Source: a virus. From it: a stretch of DNA of 23,397 bases. Below, piece after piece: positions 5,114-13,263 of this stretch. The translations under genes and the position numbers were made by a program. The notes under the pieces are model-generated. The model saw nothing but the letters and a program-made list of their open reading frames with translations, was not told the DNA's origin and did no database searches. Positions within the stretch are counted from its first letter, which is position 1. Each line of letters opens with the position of its first letter. The stretch spans positions 1 to 23,397 of the IMG/VR virus record IMGVR_UViG_3300033183_000033. One strand, given 5' to 3'.

Positions 5114-6624
5114 TGGCACAGCAACTTCGCAATATCACAATTGCCGCTCCAGGATTTGCGGGTATCAACACCCAAGATAGTCCGATTGGTATCGGCACTC
5201 AGTTTTGTTTGATTGCTGAGAATGCTGTGATTGACCAGTTTGGACGAATCGGTGCTCGTAAGGGCTATGAAGTCCAGACTGCAGATAACACTGCATTAGG
5301 CTCTGCACCCTTACAAGGTATCTTTGAGTTTCTTGATACCGATGGCACGGTAACCACAGTATCGACAGGGAACAACAAAGTCTTCACAGGTGAATCCACA
5401 CTTACAGACATTACTCCTGCAGCGGCTTCGATCAGCGGTGATAACTGGACAGGAGTTACCTTTAACGGTTTCTTGTTCTTATTCCAAGACTCGCAAGACC
5501 CAATCTACTATGATGGAACCACCTGTGATCTTGTCGAAAACCATGCAAACTATTCAGGGACAGTTCCACAAGGTAATGAAGTTATTGCCTCATTCGGACG
5601 GTTGTGGGCTGTAAGCGCAGATAAACGAACTGTTTACTGGTCAGACCTCTTAAACGGCTTTGCTTGGGATACCGGTAGCTCAGGTAGTATCAACGTCAAT
5701 AAAGTATGGGCTGATCAGTCTGACGAGATTCAAGCACTGGCTTCACATAATGGATTCTTGTTAATCTTTGGTAGACGACAGATCCTTGTCTACAAAGGGC
5801 CACAAGACCCTGCGACAATGGAACTGGCTGACACAATTGTTGGTGTTGGTTGTATTGCTCGTGACAGCTTGCAAAAGACTGGTACAGATATCTTGTTCTT
5901 GGCTGATTCAGGTGTCCGTAGTTTTAATCGTGTTGTGCAAGAAAAGTCGATGCCAATGCGTGATATTTCTAAAAACGTGCGTAGTGATTTGATGGGATTA
6001 GCGTCAATTCAGACCAATCCAATTAAATCAGCCTACTCAGAAGACGAAGCATTCTATATTATTAGCTTCCCAACCAGTAATGCACTGTATTGTTTTGATA
6101 TGCGTACTACACTAGAAGATGGTGCAAATCGCGCAACATTATGGACTGGTTTGGCTCCAAGAGCATTCTGCACCAAGCGTGATGGCACATTGTTGTTCGG
6201 TGATAACAATGGGATATCGGAGTACAAAGGATATAACGATAATGATAATAGTTATCAGTTCCGGTACTTCTCAGCCTATTTAGACTTTGATGCTCAATCA
6301 AATATTAAGTTCCTGAAGAAGTTAAACATCACGATTATCGGTGGTCAGAATACTCAAGCAACCTTGAACTGGGGTTATGATTATACATCGGCATACACCC
6401 GTGAAGTATTTAACTTTGCATCGGCAAACCTCGCAGAATACGGTATCTCTGAATACAACACAGAAGATGCAGAATACAATGCCAGTGTTGTTATTCAAGA
6501 ACCACGAGTAAACACTTCGGGATCAGGTACTGTTGTACAAATTGGATTGGAAGCACAGATTAACAATGCTCCATTCTCTATTCAAAAAATTGATATACAC
6601 GCATTAGTAGGAAGGATTGTCTAA
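5113..6624 (+). CDS. Tail hub / packaged-DNA stabilisation-type protein
   Basis: A 503-residue, beta-strand-rich protein. It opens with APGFAGINTQDSPI and ENAVIDQFGRIGARKGY, the start typical of proteins that cap the adaptor ring and form the tail nozzle. Repeated blade-like segments follow (NGFLFLFQDSQDPIYYDG, FGRLWAVSADKRTVYWSDL, HNGFLLIFGRRQILVYKG, TDILFLADSGVRSF), suggesting a beta-propeller core. The length is closer to P22 gp10 (about 470) than to T7 gp12 (about 790). It ends with the TAATG overlap to the next gene. It would act in the virion tail, keeping DNA in and guiding ejection. The general role is well supported; which of the two families it belongs to is not settled. Confidence 0.8.
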   Translation: MAQQLRNITIAAPGFAGINTQDSPIGIGTQFCLIAENAVIDQFGRIGARKGYEVQTADNTALGSAPLQGIFEFLDTDGTVTTVSTGNNKVFTGESTLTDITPAAASISGDNWTGVTFNGFLFLFQDSQDPIYYDGTTCDLVENHANYSGTVPQGNEVIASFGRLWAVSADKRTVYWSDLLNGFAWDTGSSGSINVNKVWADQSDEIQALASHNGFLLIFGRRQILVYKGPQDPATMELADTIVGVGCIARDSLQKTGTDILFLADSGVRSFNRVVQEKSMPMRDISKNVRSDLMGLASIQTNPIKSAYSEDEAFYIISFPTSNALYCFDMRTTLEDGANRATLWTGLAPRAFCTKRDGTLLFGDNNGISEYKGYNDNDNSYQFRYFSAYLDFDAQSNIKFLKKLNITIIGGQNTQATLNWGYDYTSAYTREVFNFASANLAEYGISEYNTEDAEYNASVVIQEPRVNTSGSGTVVQIGLEAQINNAPFSIQKIDIHALVGRIV

Positions 6625-6857
6625 TGAGCAATTATACTAAGACCGTCAACTTTGCGGCTAAGGATGACCTTGCTTCGGGTAATCCTTCAAAGATCGTTAA
6701 AGGGTCTGAGATTGATACGGAGTTTAACAACATTGCGACTGCAGTAGCTACGAAGTCTAACACTGCAAGTCCAACATTTACCGGTACTGTTACAGCAGCA
6801 ACACTTACCGTCACTGGTACAGCTACAATCGGTACAATTGACGGAGGAACATACTAA
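6624..6857 (+). CDS. Short tail-fibre-like protein
   Basis: This 77-residue product has two parts. Residues 1-45 (VNFAAKDDLASGNPSKIVKGSEIDTEFNNIATAVATK) match a phage tail-fibre N-terminal pattern. A repetitive Ser/Thr/Gly part (SPTFTGTVTAATLTVTGTATIG) resembles the beta-strand stalk of fibres, but stops after about 25 residues, so no receptor-binding domain is encoded here. It might anchor to the hub and recruit a longer fibre made elsewhere, or be a trimmed fibre. Both ends are TAATG overlaps with the neighbours (hub before, ejection protein after). Confidence 0.75.
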   Translation: MSNYTKTVNFAAKDDLASGNPSKIVKGSEIDTEFNNIATAVATKSNTASPTFTGTVTAATLTVTGTATIGTIDGGTY

Positions 6858-7822
6858 TGGCAACTGATGCAGAACTCTATGATACAGCAATGGGAGACAC
6901 AACATCAGGTGAATTTGACCTTGGTGGATTGCTTGGTGGTTTATTCTCTGAAGGTGGTATCTCCAACTTAATCGAAGGATTAACTGGACTCTACGCACTT
7001 GAAACACAGCAAGAACAAGCTCGTGGTTTAGGTGAAGCAGTTGCTACAAAAGCTGAAGATATCGCTACGAAGGCCGGTGAAATGGCGGCTTTCCAACCGT
7101 ACACAATCACTGGCGCACCTGGTTTAGGTGATATCACAATGGATGCTTCAGGTATCACATTGGGTATGACTCCAGAGCAACAAAAGTTTATTTCAGATGC
7201 GTTAACAGGTGCTCAAACAACTCTGGAAGGTTTGTTAAAGCCTCGTGCAGAACGTGAAGCAGAGATCTTCCAAGCAATTGAAACCGCTCGTCAACCTATC
7301 ACAGACCGTGAGCGTTTGGCGATGGAAAGTCGTTTAGCGGCACAGGGGCGTTTAGGCACACAGACAGCGGCATTTGGCGGAACTCCAGAAGCTCTGGCAA
7401 TGGAAAAGGCGATTCAAGAACAACGATCTGCCGATATCCTTGGTGCGATGACTCAAGCAGGTCAAGAACAAACACTTCAACAAGAACTGTTAAGTGGATT
7501 ACTTGGAGCGGCTTACACACCACAATCACAGGCTCTTGAATTGCTTGCCGGTGGTATTGATCCTGCGAAGCTTGCACAGTCTGGACGCTTGTCAGCAAGC
7601 GAAGCTTTACAAGCGGCTATCTCACCGATTGCTCAGGCAACCACAGAAGGTGAGAAGATTGCAATGGGATACACCACTCCATTAATTCAAGCCTACACAG
7701 GATTGTTAGCACCAACACTTCAGGCAGGTGCAAGTGCAATTGGAGCCGAGGATATTGCCACACAAGCAGGTGAGTATTTCCAGACAGCAGTTGAAGACCT
7801 CTTCAAAAGTATCTTTGGTTAA
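6857..7822 (+). CDS. Ejection / internal virion protein A
   Basis: A 321-residue, alanine- and glutamine-rich, mainly helical protein. It has a glycine-rich hydrophobic N-terminal stretch (GGLLGGLFSEGGISNLIEGLTGLYAL). A central block follows with ESRLAAQGRLGTQTAAFGGTPE, a motif I associate with podovirus internal virion or DNA-injection proteins, and an amphipathic C-terminus (TAVEDLFKSIFG). It starts at the TAATG overlap and heads a run of three large genes of the same character, as in T7 gp14-gp15-gp16 or P22 gp7-gp20-gp16. Such proteins leave the virion first and build a channel across the cell envelope. The assignment rests on composition, motif and order; the exact counterpart is uncertain. 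Confidence 0.75.
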   Translation: MATDAELYDTAMGDTTSGEFDLGGLLGGLFSEGGISNLIEGLTGLYALETQQEQARGLGEAVATKAEDIATKAGEMAAFQPYTITGAPGLGDITMDASGITLGMTPEQQKFISDALTGAQTTLEGLLKPRAEREAEIFQAIETARQPITDRERLAMESRLAAQGRLGTQTAAFGGTPEALAMEKAIQEQRSADILGAMTQAGQEQTLQQELLSGLLGAAYTPQSQALELLAGGIDPAKLAQSGRLSASEALQAAISPIAQATTEGEKIAMGYTTPLIQAYTGLLAPTLQAGASAIGAEDIATQAGEYFQTAVEDLFKSIFG

Positions 7823-7833
7823 AGGAAAGAATA

Positions 7834-9426
7834 ATGGCAGAGACTAAACCATCTATCGACACCTTATTCGGTGGTCTTGTGTCGGACTCAGCGTTACAGG
7901 ACTATACCAAAGCACGTGATTTAGCAATGGGTCAACAACTTGCGGGTGTTGCTCCAGAGCGTGTTGGATTGCTGTATGCTCCACAAGCGGTAACAGCGGC
8001 AGGACGACTTGGACGTAGAATTGCAGGACGTGATCCACGAACAGAAAAAGAAATCGAAATGGCGACAAATCGTGATCTGTTCAAAACAATTAACGAAGAA
8101 GCCCAACGTCAATTCCCAAATGATCGTACCGCACAGCTTAACTACATTGCAAACGAACTCACGAGCAAAGGTAAAGTTGTCGAGGCTCAACGTGCTCGTC
8201 AATTAGCTCAAGAGTCTAGAAAGGCTGATGTAGACATTGCAAAGACTAAATCAGAAGAATCTAAAAACAAAGCATTAGAGGCCAAGGCTAAGGCTGAAGC
8301 GGAGACGGAAATCAATCTACGTAAGAAGTATGATGCTGAAGCATTGAAGAGCGAAGCACAGGCTAAAAAGGCTGAAGCAGACCAAAAGAAGGCTGAAGCA
8401 GAGGCTTCTCTCATTCCTGAAGAAAAGAAGAGATTACTTGCAGAAGTTAAGAAGCTTGAGGCAGACGCAAAACGACTGAACGCATTAGCAGACAAAGCAA
8501 CTCGTGAAGCCGGTGTCGTCGGTCTTGGTTCCATCGATCCTGATAAGTTTACTCCAGAGTCGTTAGAACAGTATCAAGAAAGTGTGCGTCAGGGTAATCC
8601 AAACTATGGGTTATTGGTTGTCCGTGATGAAGTCGATATGACGACTTATCAAAAAGAATTACAAGCGGCATTCCCTAATGATCCTGCAAAACGTTCTCAG
8701 TTATTCCAGAAGTATATCACTGAAAAATCTCAGCGTGGTGGTTTGGATGTTGCATTAGACCGGACAGAACAGGAATGGGTATTTAACCACAATGCAACCG
8801 GTATCACAGAATATCGATCTCGTGGTGAGAAATCACAACAAGTTGCTCAGGCTGTCGATGCATTAATCCCAACAGTAGATCAAGCTATCACAGGCGCAGG
8901 TGCTGACTTAAAATCATTCATTCAAAGCGTCGCTCAACAGCTTGGTATTCCTGCAGACTTCGGTGATTTGACTGGAACTCAATTAATTAACCAGTTCCTA
9001 TCACAAGAAGTTCTTGGGGCGGCATCAGGTCTAAGTGGTGCATTGTCTGACAAAGATATTAAATTCTTGCAAGACACTGTCGGTGGTATCGGTAACACAC
9101 CAGAGGCTATTCGAGTCGCATTAGCGGCCCTGAAACAACGTAAGCTTGTTGCACGTCGCACTGCTGATCAAGCGCAGACAATGTTTGCTGAAAAGAATAA
9201 ATCATCTCTGACACTCACCGATACATTAAACTTTGATCAGATTGAAGAATCTGTACGACAAGAGCTTGGACTACCAAATCCACGTGTATTCGGTGGAGCC
9301 TGGATTTTATCAGATGGTACAGTTGATCCAGAGATTGCAGCCAACTACACAGATGAACAATATGAACGAGCGACTCCAGAAGCTAAACGAGCTTTAGCAG
9401 AATACTTCCGTAGTCTTCAGCGATAA
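7834..9426 (+). CDS. Ejection / internal virion protein B with long coiled coil
   Basis: The 530-residue protein has a short N-terminal domain (IDTLFGGLVSDSALQDY...). A highly charged Ala/Lys/Glu-rich coiled coil runs from about residue 120 to 225 (KAEADQKKAEAEASL, KKLEADAKRL), then a mixed domain to the end. An 'AAFPNDPAKR' segment echoes an earlier 'RQFPNDRTAQ', hinting at an internal duplication. AAGGAAAG lies 5 bases or so before the ATG. As the second of three large genes after the tail proteins it fits the middle ejection protein of podoviruses (T7 gp15 or P22 gp20 position). The coiled coil could form a tube in the periplasm; this is inference. Confidence 0.75.
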   Translation: MAETKPSIDTLFGGLVSDSALQDYTKARDLAMGQQLAGVAPERVGLLYAPQAVTAAGRLGRRIAGRDPRTEKEIEMATNRDLFKTINEEAQRQFPNDRTAQLNYIANELTSKGKVVEAQRARQLAQESRKADVDIAKTKSEESKNKALEAKAKAEAETEINLRKKYDAEALKSEAQAKKAEADQKKAEAEASLIPEEKKRLLAEVKKLEADAKRLNALADKATREAGVVGLGSIDPDKFTPESLEQYQESVRQGNPNYGLLVVRDEVDMTTYQKELQAAFPNDPAKRSQLFQKYITEKSQRGGLDVALDRTEQEWVFNHNATGITEYRSRGEKSQQVAQAVDALIPTVDQAITGAGADLKSFIQSVAQQLGIPADFGDLTGTQLINQFLSQEVLGAASGLSGALSDKDIKFLQDTVGGIGNTPEAIRVALAALKQRKLVARRTADQAQTMFAEKNKSSLTLTDTLNFDQIEESVRQELGLPNPRVFGGAWILSDGTVDPEIAANYTDEQYERATPEAKRALAEYFRSLQR

Positions 9427-9435
9427 GGATACGAC

Positions 9436-11490
9436 ATGAGTTTAACAGCCGAAGAAATGCGTAGGCTTCAACGAGAAGCACTACAAAGAACTCAACAAGC
9501 AACAACAGCCCAAGCAACTGCACCAACTAAACCAAGCCTTGGTGAAGCTGTTTTAGGTGGTACGATTGCCGGTTTGACTGATTTATCTTCAATGTTGATG
9601 GATGTACCGTCAGCAATTGCGACAATGACCGGTGTCGCTGAAAAGCCTACGCAAATGGCAGAGACTTTAAAAGGTGAGGCTGAAAAACTCACAGGCATCG
9701 GTACAACAGTACCTGAAGATGATGTCGGTGATGTAGCCTTCCAAGCGGCTTCTGGTTTTATCCAAGGTGCTCCATTTGGTGCGCCATTTGGACCGCTTGG
9801 TGTTGCGGCGGCAGGGACAGCGGGTGCAATTAGTAATGTCATCCTGACACGTGACTTCTTTGATGATAGACCATTATTACAAATTGGTCTTGGTGTCCTC
9901 ATGCCACAAGGTGTCGGTAGTAAAGTTAAATCCTTAGCCCCACGTCGAGGTTTCGATCCTCGTCGTCCTGTAACATCGGCTGAAGCACAGGCTTTACAGA
10001 TTGGTGGGCAGAAAGCGGCTCTACAAGCTGTAGCAGGTGAAGGTACTGCAGCAACAGTTGACGCATTGCAAAAACGTTCCTCATTAATTGAGCGTTCATT
10101 ACAGGCTGATTTAGGCTTGTTAGATGGTCCACCTCTGACACCGGCTGAAGTGAATTCTCTTGGCGCAAAGATGCAGTCAAAAGTTAATAATCTAAGAGCA
10201 TCATTTTCCAAGGCTGAAGATGATCTTTGGGGTCAGATTCCTAACGATATTAACTTACCTATCCAACCAATCAAGAACAGACTGAAAGAGGTCTACAACA
10301 GTCCTAAAACATTGGATACGCCTAGAACCTTAAAAGCAACAAATCTGTTTATCAAGCGATTTGATGACAAGGTTAGTATGTCTCCAAAAGAACTTCAAGA
10401 GCAAATGCGTCAGTTAAATGATATTGGATTCGGTAAAATCAAATTTGATGAATCGGCATTCTACAATGAATTATTAGAATCCGGTAATACAGAACTGATC
10501 AATGCAATTAAAAAGATGGATGTTTCTGGTCAACAGTCATTCTTTAAAATCATGGCGTTGAACATGAAAGAAGGCATCGGTGATGTGGCTCAGACTGAAG
10601 GTTATCGTGGCGATGTTGCTCGAAAGCTCGATAATTTTAAGAGACAAAGTGATGTACATCGACAGGTGTTATCACGGATTGAGAATGCACCACTGTATAA
10701 ATTCTTTGGTGAAGATTACTTCAATCTACCGGCCTCAAAAGTTGCTGAGAAAATGTCTCAGGCTTCTAAAGAAGAATTACGGATGTTCTCAAGTCTTTTG
10801 CGTAAGACTCAACCAGATGCTTACGTCAAACTACGCCGTGTTGCTTTTGAAGACTTCATGTCCAAATACAAGATTCCACGTTCTGAGTCACAAGGACGAG
10901 TGATGTATGACTTCGAAAAACTTGGAAGTGATGAAGCCATGAAAGAATTGCGTGGTAATGCGTTCTTATCTGGATCAGGTGACAGTGTTCAGTTGTCTAA
11001 GACTTTGAAGGCTATTACAGACATTCGATCAAAATATGATCCTAAAATTGTCGGTGTGCAAACAGAACGGACAACAGCGGCTAATCAAAAGCTGATTGAG
11101 GGCACGCTTCAGTTTTTAAGGTCAGTTAACTATACCGGAGCAATTGCGGCTCAGGGTATCAAGAATATCGTGATCGGTGTTGTCGCACGTAATCCAAAAA
11201 CACTTGGGTTGTTTAATAATCAAGAATTAAAATTGATGGAACGTGCGCTGAAAGGTGAAAACATTAAACAAGAAGATGCTTTAGAGATTGCCGATAAGTT
11301 TGAAATGTATGGTTCACTTCTATCGGCTGCACCATCTGTCGTAACAACATCACAGGCTGCACAGCGTGAAGTCACTAAACCGGCTGAAGCAGGACGTGGA
11401 GCACCGTCAACCGCTGAGATAAGAGCTTTGCAACGGAGTGTGATGCCACAGACTCCACAAGCGGCAGAAACTCTTCCGTTGTCGCCATAA
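9436..11490 (+). CDS. Ejection / internal virion protein C (large)
   Basis: The 684-residue protein is the last gene of the plus-strand arm. The N-terminal third contains glycine/alanine-rich hydrophobic segments (GEAVLGGTIAGLTDL; FGPLGVAAAGTAGAISNVIL; LLQIGLGVLMPQG). These could insert into or cross a membrane. The rest is helical and charged, ending with a proline/glutamine-rich tail. There is no recognisable transglycosylase motif (no clear ES..N catalytic set), so I do not claim peptidoglycan cleavage. Position and size fit the largest ejection protein (T7 gp16 position, though shorter than its roughly 1300 residues). GGATA precedes the ATG. Its TAA directly adjoins the terminator at 11489-11511. 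Confidence 0.75.
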   Translation: MSLTAEEMRRLQREALQRTQQATTAQATAPTKPSLGEAVLGGTIAGLTDLSSMLMDVPSAIATMTGVAEKPTQMAETLKGEAEKLTGIGTTVPEDDVGDVAFQAASGFIQGAPFGAPFGPLGVAAAGTAGAISNVILTRDFFDDRPLLQIGLGVLMPQGVGSKVKSLAPRRGFDPRRPVTSAEAQALQIGGQKAALQAVAGEGTAATVDALQKRSSLIERSLQADLGLLDGPPLTPAEVNSLGAKMQSKVNNLRASFSKAEDDLWGQIPNDINLPIQPIKNRLKEVYNSPKTLDTPRTLKATNLFIKRFDDKVSMSPKELQEQMRQLNDIGFGKIKFDESAFYNELLESGNTELINAIKKMDVSGQQSFFKIMALNMKEGIGDVAQTEGYRGDVARKLDNFKRQSDVHRQVLSRIENAPLYKFFGEDYFNLPASKVAEKMSQASKEELRMFSSLLRKTQPDAYVKLRRVAFEDFMSKYKIPRSESQGRVMYDFEKLGSDEAMKELRGNAFLSGSGDSVQLSKTLKAITDIRSKYDPKIVGVQTERTTAANQKLIEGTLQFLRSVNYTGAIAAQGIKNIVIGVVARNPKTLGLFNNQELKLMERALKGENIKQEDALEIADKFEMYGSLLSAAPSVVTTSQAAQREVTKPAEAGRGAPSTAEIRALQRSVMPQTPQAAETLPLSP

Positions 11491-11511
11491 AAAAGCCCCG
11501 ACTAGCGGGGC
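11489..11511 (-). terminator. Rho-independent terminator of the minus-strand arm
   Basis: Inverted repeat GCCCCG (11495-11500) / CGGGGC (11506-11511) with a 5-base loop. Read on the minus strand, the GC stem is followed by TTTTTT (11494-11489), a textbook intrinsic terminator. On the plus strand the stem is followed by CAAGG, without a U-tract, so it should stop the early/metabolic transcript much better than the late one. The U-tract overlaps the TAA of the last plus-strand gene. Confidence 0.9.
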
Positions 11512-11532
11512 AAGGTTCACTGGAGAGCGAAA

Positions 11533-11718
11533 CTATTCAAAGACCTCGAAGATATCTCCAATCATAATTTTAAAGAATGGAATGTTAATCACATATCCAT
11601 CGAAGAAGAACACTTGGGCATCATCGATGTCCTCGTCTTCTTTCCAACCAAGCACTGGTTGAGACTGCACAGTCTCTGCTGAGATTCCAAATACGTTATG
11701 GAATTTAATACTTACCAT
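11533..11718 (-). CDS. Small conserved-looking protein after RNR small subunit
   Basis: I chose the ATG at 11718 (61 residues), overlapping the RNR stop by 7 bp with GAGG upstream; a TTG two codons earlier is less likely. The product has an acidic middle (WKEDEDIDD) and a hydrophobic, aromatic C-terminus (VFFFDGYVINIPFFKIMIGDIFEVFE). No cysteine pair is present, so it is not a glutaredoxin. Not recognised. It is the last gene of the minus-strand arm, 22 bp before the terminator, and probably co-translated with the RNR subunit. Confidence 0.65.
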   Translation of the reverse strand: MVSIKFHNVFGISAETVQSQPVLGWKEDEDIDDAQVFFFDGYVINIPFFKIMIGDIFEVFE

Positions 11719-12665
11719 CCCCAATCCTCGCCATTTAATCCGTGTGCGTTGTAATCCGTGACCCTTTTCTCAAAAAAGTTGGAAATAGAACTACCACCAA
11801 GCAACTCCTCCATCCACGGTAGAGGGTTCTCCTTAACCTTCCAGTTCGGCTTGAGGCCAAGTTGGAGTAAACGTCTGTCTGCGAGGTAGCGAATGTACTG
11901 CTTAACATCTCCCGCTGACAAACCTTCCAAGTCACCCATCTCATACGCAAGATCAATAACCTTGTCTTCAAGCTTGACTGCAGTGCGGAACATTTCGTAG
12001 ATATCTTTCTTAAAATCATCATTCACTACCCTTGGGTGTTCATCACAGAACTCCCGAAATAACTTAGCCATTCCTTCAGCGTGTTGTGATTCATCACGGA
12101 CAGACCATTCAACAACGGTACACATTCCAGGCATCTTGCCGTATCGTTGATAGTTGAGAAGCATTGCAAATGCGCTAAACAACGACATACCTTCGTTAAG
12201 TACAGACCGTGCGATAGCCATTGCAGTGCCATGATGACTATGTACATCGATATCGGACATAAACTCAACTTTCTCAGCCATCTGCTTGTACTCTAAGAAG
12301 GCACTAAACTCTTCTTCAGCAAGACCAAGTGTATCATTCAGGAGTGCATACGCACGTTGATGAATAAATTCCCTCGAAGCAAACGCCGTAAGCATCGCTC
12401 TGACTTCGTTATTCTTAAACTTCGGAATGTAATATTCAAGGTAGTTCGTACCAACTGCTACATCTGTCTGCGTGAACAGTCTCAGAATCTGCGTTATGTG
12501 GTTCTTCTCAGCCGTTGTGAGCGCACCTGACTTCCAATGATTCACATCAGTCTGAAGCTCTAACTCATCCTCAATCCAGTGAATACGCTCGTGATTCACC
12601 GCATATTCTACAGCCCAAGGATAGCTGAATGGTTTATAACTTCTGTTCTGTTCCAGCAAGCTCAT
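11712..12665 (-). CDS. nrdB: Ribonucleotide reductase class I small (radical) subunit
   Basis: This subunit holds the di-iron centre and tyrosyl radical needed by the large subunit to turn ribonucleotides into deoxyribonucleotides. All expected residues are present in the 317-residue product: D68, E99, H102, E158, E192 and H195 as metal ligands, and Y106 as the radical tyrosine (E-F-I-H-Q-R-A-Y), so it is the tyrosyl type rather than the tyrosine-lacking subclass. I chose the ATG at 12665 (MSLLEQNRSYKPF, GGAGA upstream); a frame from 12728 adds 21 residues unlike the family. The C-terminus (NGEDWGW) is short and acidic-aromatic, as used for docking to the large subunit. It is separated from the large-subunit gene by four small genes. 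Confidence 0.93.
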   Translation of the reverse strand: MSLLEQNRSYKPFSYPWAVEYAVNHERIHWIEDELELQTDVNHWKSGALTTAEKNHITQILRLFTQTDVAVGTNYLEYYIPKFKNNEVRAMLTAFASREFIHQRAYALLNDTLGLAEEEFSAFLEYKQMAEKVEFMSDIDVHSHHGTAMAIARSVLNEGMSLFSAFAMLLNYQRYGKMPGMCTVVEWSVRDESQHAEGMAKLFREFCDEHPRVVNDDFKKDIYEMFRTAVKLEDKVIDLAYEMGDLEGLSAGDVKQYIRYLADRRLLQLGLKPNWKVKENPLPWMEELLGGSSISNFFEKRVTDYNAHGLNGEDWGW

Positions 12666-12801
12666 AAAGTTGTCTCTCCAGTATATCGATTTTTGCTTGT
12701 AGTTCTTGGATTGTTTCATAACAATCATTCAATATTCGTTTATTAAACGGATCAGAGTCTTTAATCAACTCTAATCGTTTAATTATTGTGCTTTTGTCCA
12801 C
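12634..12801 (-). CDS. Small coiled-coil protein nested before RNR small subunit
   Basis: A 55-residue ORF starting at GTG 12801 (AAGG close upstream) and ending 32 bp inside the RNR small-subunit gene. The product is helical, with heptad-like spacing (IQELQAKIDILERQLYELAG), so probably an oligomerising coiled coil. It overlaps the upstream 50-residue gene by 23 bp. The reading frame is open over the whole inter-gene space and carries the ribosome site for the RNR gene. Function unknown; a role in RNR translation coupling is possible. Confidence 0.5.
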   Translation of the reverse strand: MDKSTIIKRLELIKDSDPFNKRILNDCYETIQELQAKIDILERQLYELAGTEQKL

Positions 12802-12931
12802 GGACCTTCAACTCCAGTTCTAATCCAATAATCTTTGCGTGTAAGTTCCTTGCTTTGTTCCACTTCTTGTTGCACTGAGCCTTCAGAAGTTTGAGGTACA
12901 CCTTCTTTAGTTTGGTTACTATATGATCCAT
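12779..12931 (-). CDS. Small basic helical protein
   Basis: This 50-residue ORF has a perfect AAGGAGG four bases before its ATG, the strongest ribosome site in this neighbourhood. The product is basic and helical (MDHIVTKLKKVYLKLLKAQCNKK, described here as KLKKVYLKLLK, then ELELKVRGQK), with one cysteine. It follows the 74-bp spacer at 12932-13005. Not recognised; nucleic-acid or protein binding is possible from its charge. Its end overlaps the following GTG-initiated coiled-coil ORF. Confidence 0.6.
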   Translation of the reverse strand: MDHIVTKLKKVYLKLLKAQCNKKWNKARNLHAKIIGLELELKVRGQKHNN

Positions 12932-12951
12932 GTGACCTCCTTATGGTTCAT

Positions 12952-12988
12952 AAGTTATAACTTTTTTATGCGCTGATAAGTGTACACA
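12952..12988 (-). promoter_or_regulatory. Palindromic sites in the 12,932-13,005 spacer
   Basis: The 74-bp gap before the 50-residue gene holds two perfect palindromes: AAGTTATAACTT at 12952-12963 and GTGTACAC at 12980-12987. The motif TGTACACA (12981-12988) recurs in the only other sizable gap of this region (13609-13616). A weak -10-like TATAAC sits in the first palindrome, but I find no good -35 at 16-18 bases. I read it as a possible operator or RNA-processing site rather than a proven promoter. Confidence 0.35.
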
Positions 12989-13005
12989 AACAACACTTTT
13001 TTGCG

Positions 13006-13263
13006 TTATTCGTGTAAACCATCCTTGATCGTGTACTCCGTATTCTCTGCGTCAATGGCCTTCTCAAGTAAGGATATCAAACCCATCTCTACAAGAAAGC
13101 GAGTTCCTTCAGGAGATGTGTCGATGATGGCAGTAGCACTACCGTCCTCGTGTTCTTTGATCTCATTCACTACAATGAGTTGTATGTCTTTTGTTCGTCC
13201 TTGACTACAATCCATCTTATGATCCCCATCTCTCATGTAACACTCTGGACAATTATCACTCAT
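13006..13263 (-). CDS. Small CxxC protein with acidic regulatory-like domain
   Basis: The 85-residue product starts with a probable metal-binding knuckle (CPEC, then C19 in KMDCSQG). The domain that follows is acidic, with VVNEIKEHEDGSATAIIDTSPEG and FLVEMGLISLLEKAI. The 'EHEDGSA...FLVEKGL..LL..AI' pattern is one I remember from many T4- and T7-like phages of aquatic bacteria as a conserved protein of unknown role. The ATG overlaps the upstream TGA (ATGA) with GAGAAGAA before it. It lies between the two RNR subunit genes; a link with dNTP supply is only suggested by context. Confidence 0.7.
   Translation of the reverse strand: MSDNCPECYMRDGDHKMDCSQGRTKDIQLIVVNEIKEHEDGSATAIIDTSPEGTRFLVEMGLISLLEKAIDAENTEYTIKDGLHE

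Noticed and set aside
9492-10211. 239-codon minus-strand frame inside ejection protein C
   Set aside because: Its composition mirrors the alanine/glycine-rich plus-strand gene; it has no ribosome site, no motif and no minus-strand neighbours here.
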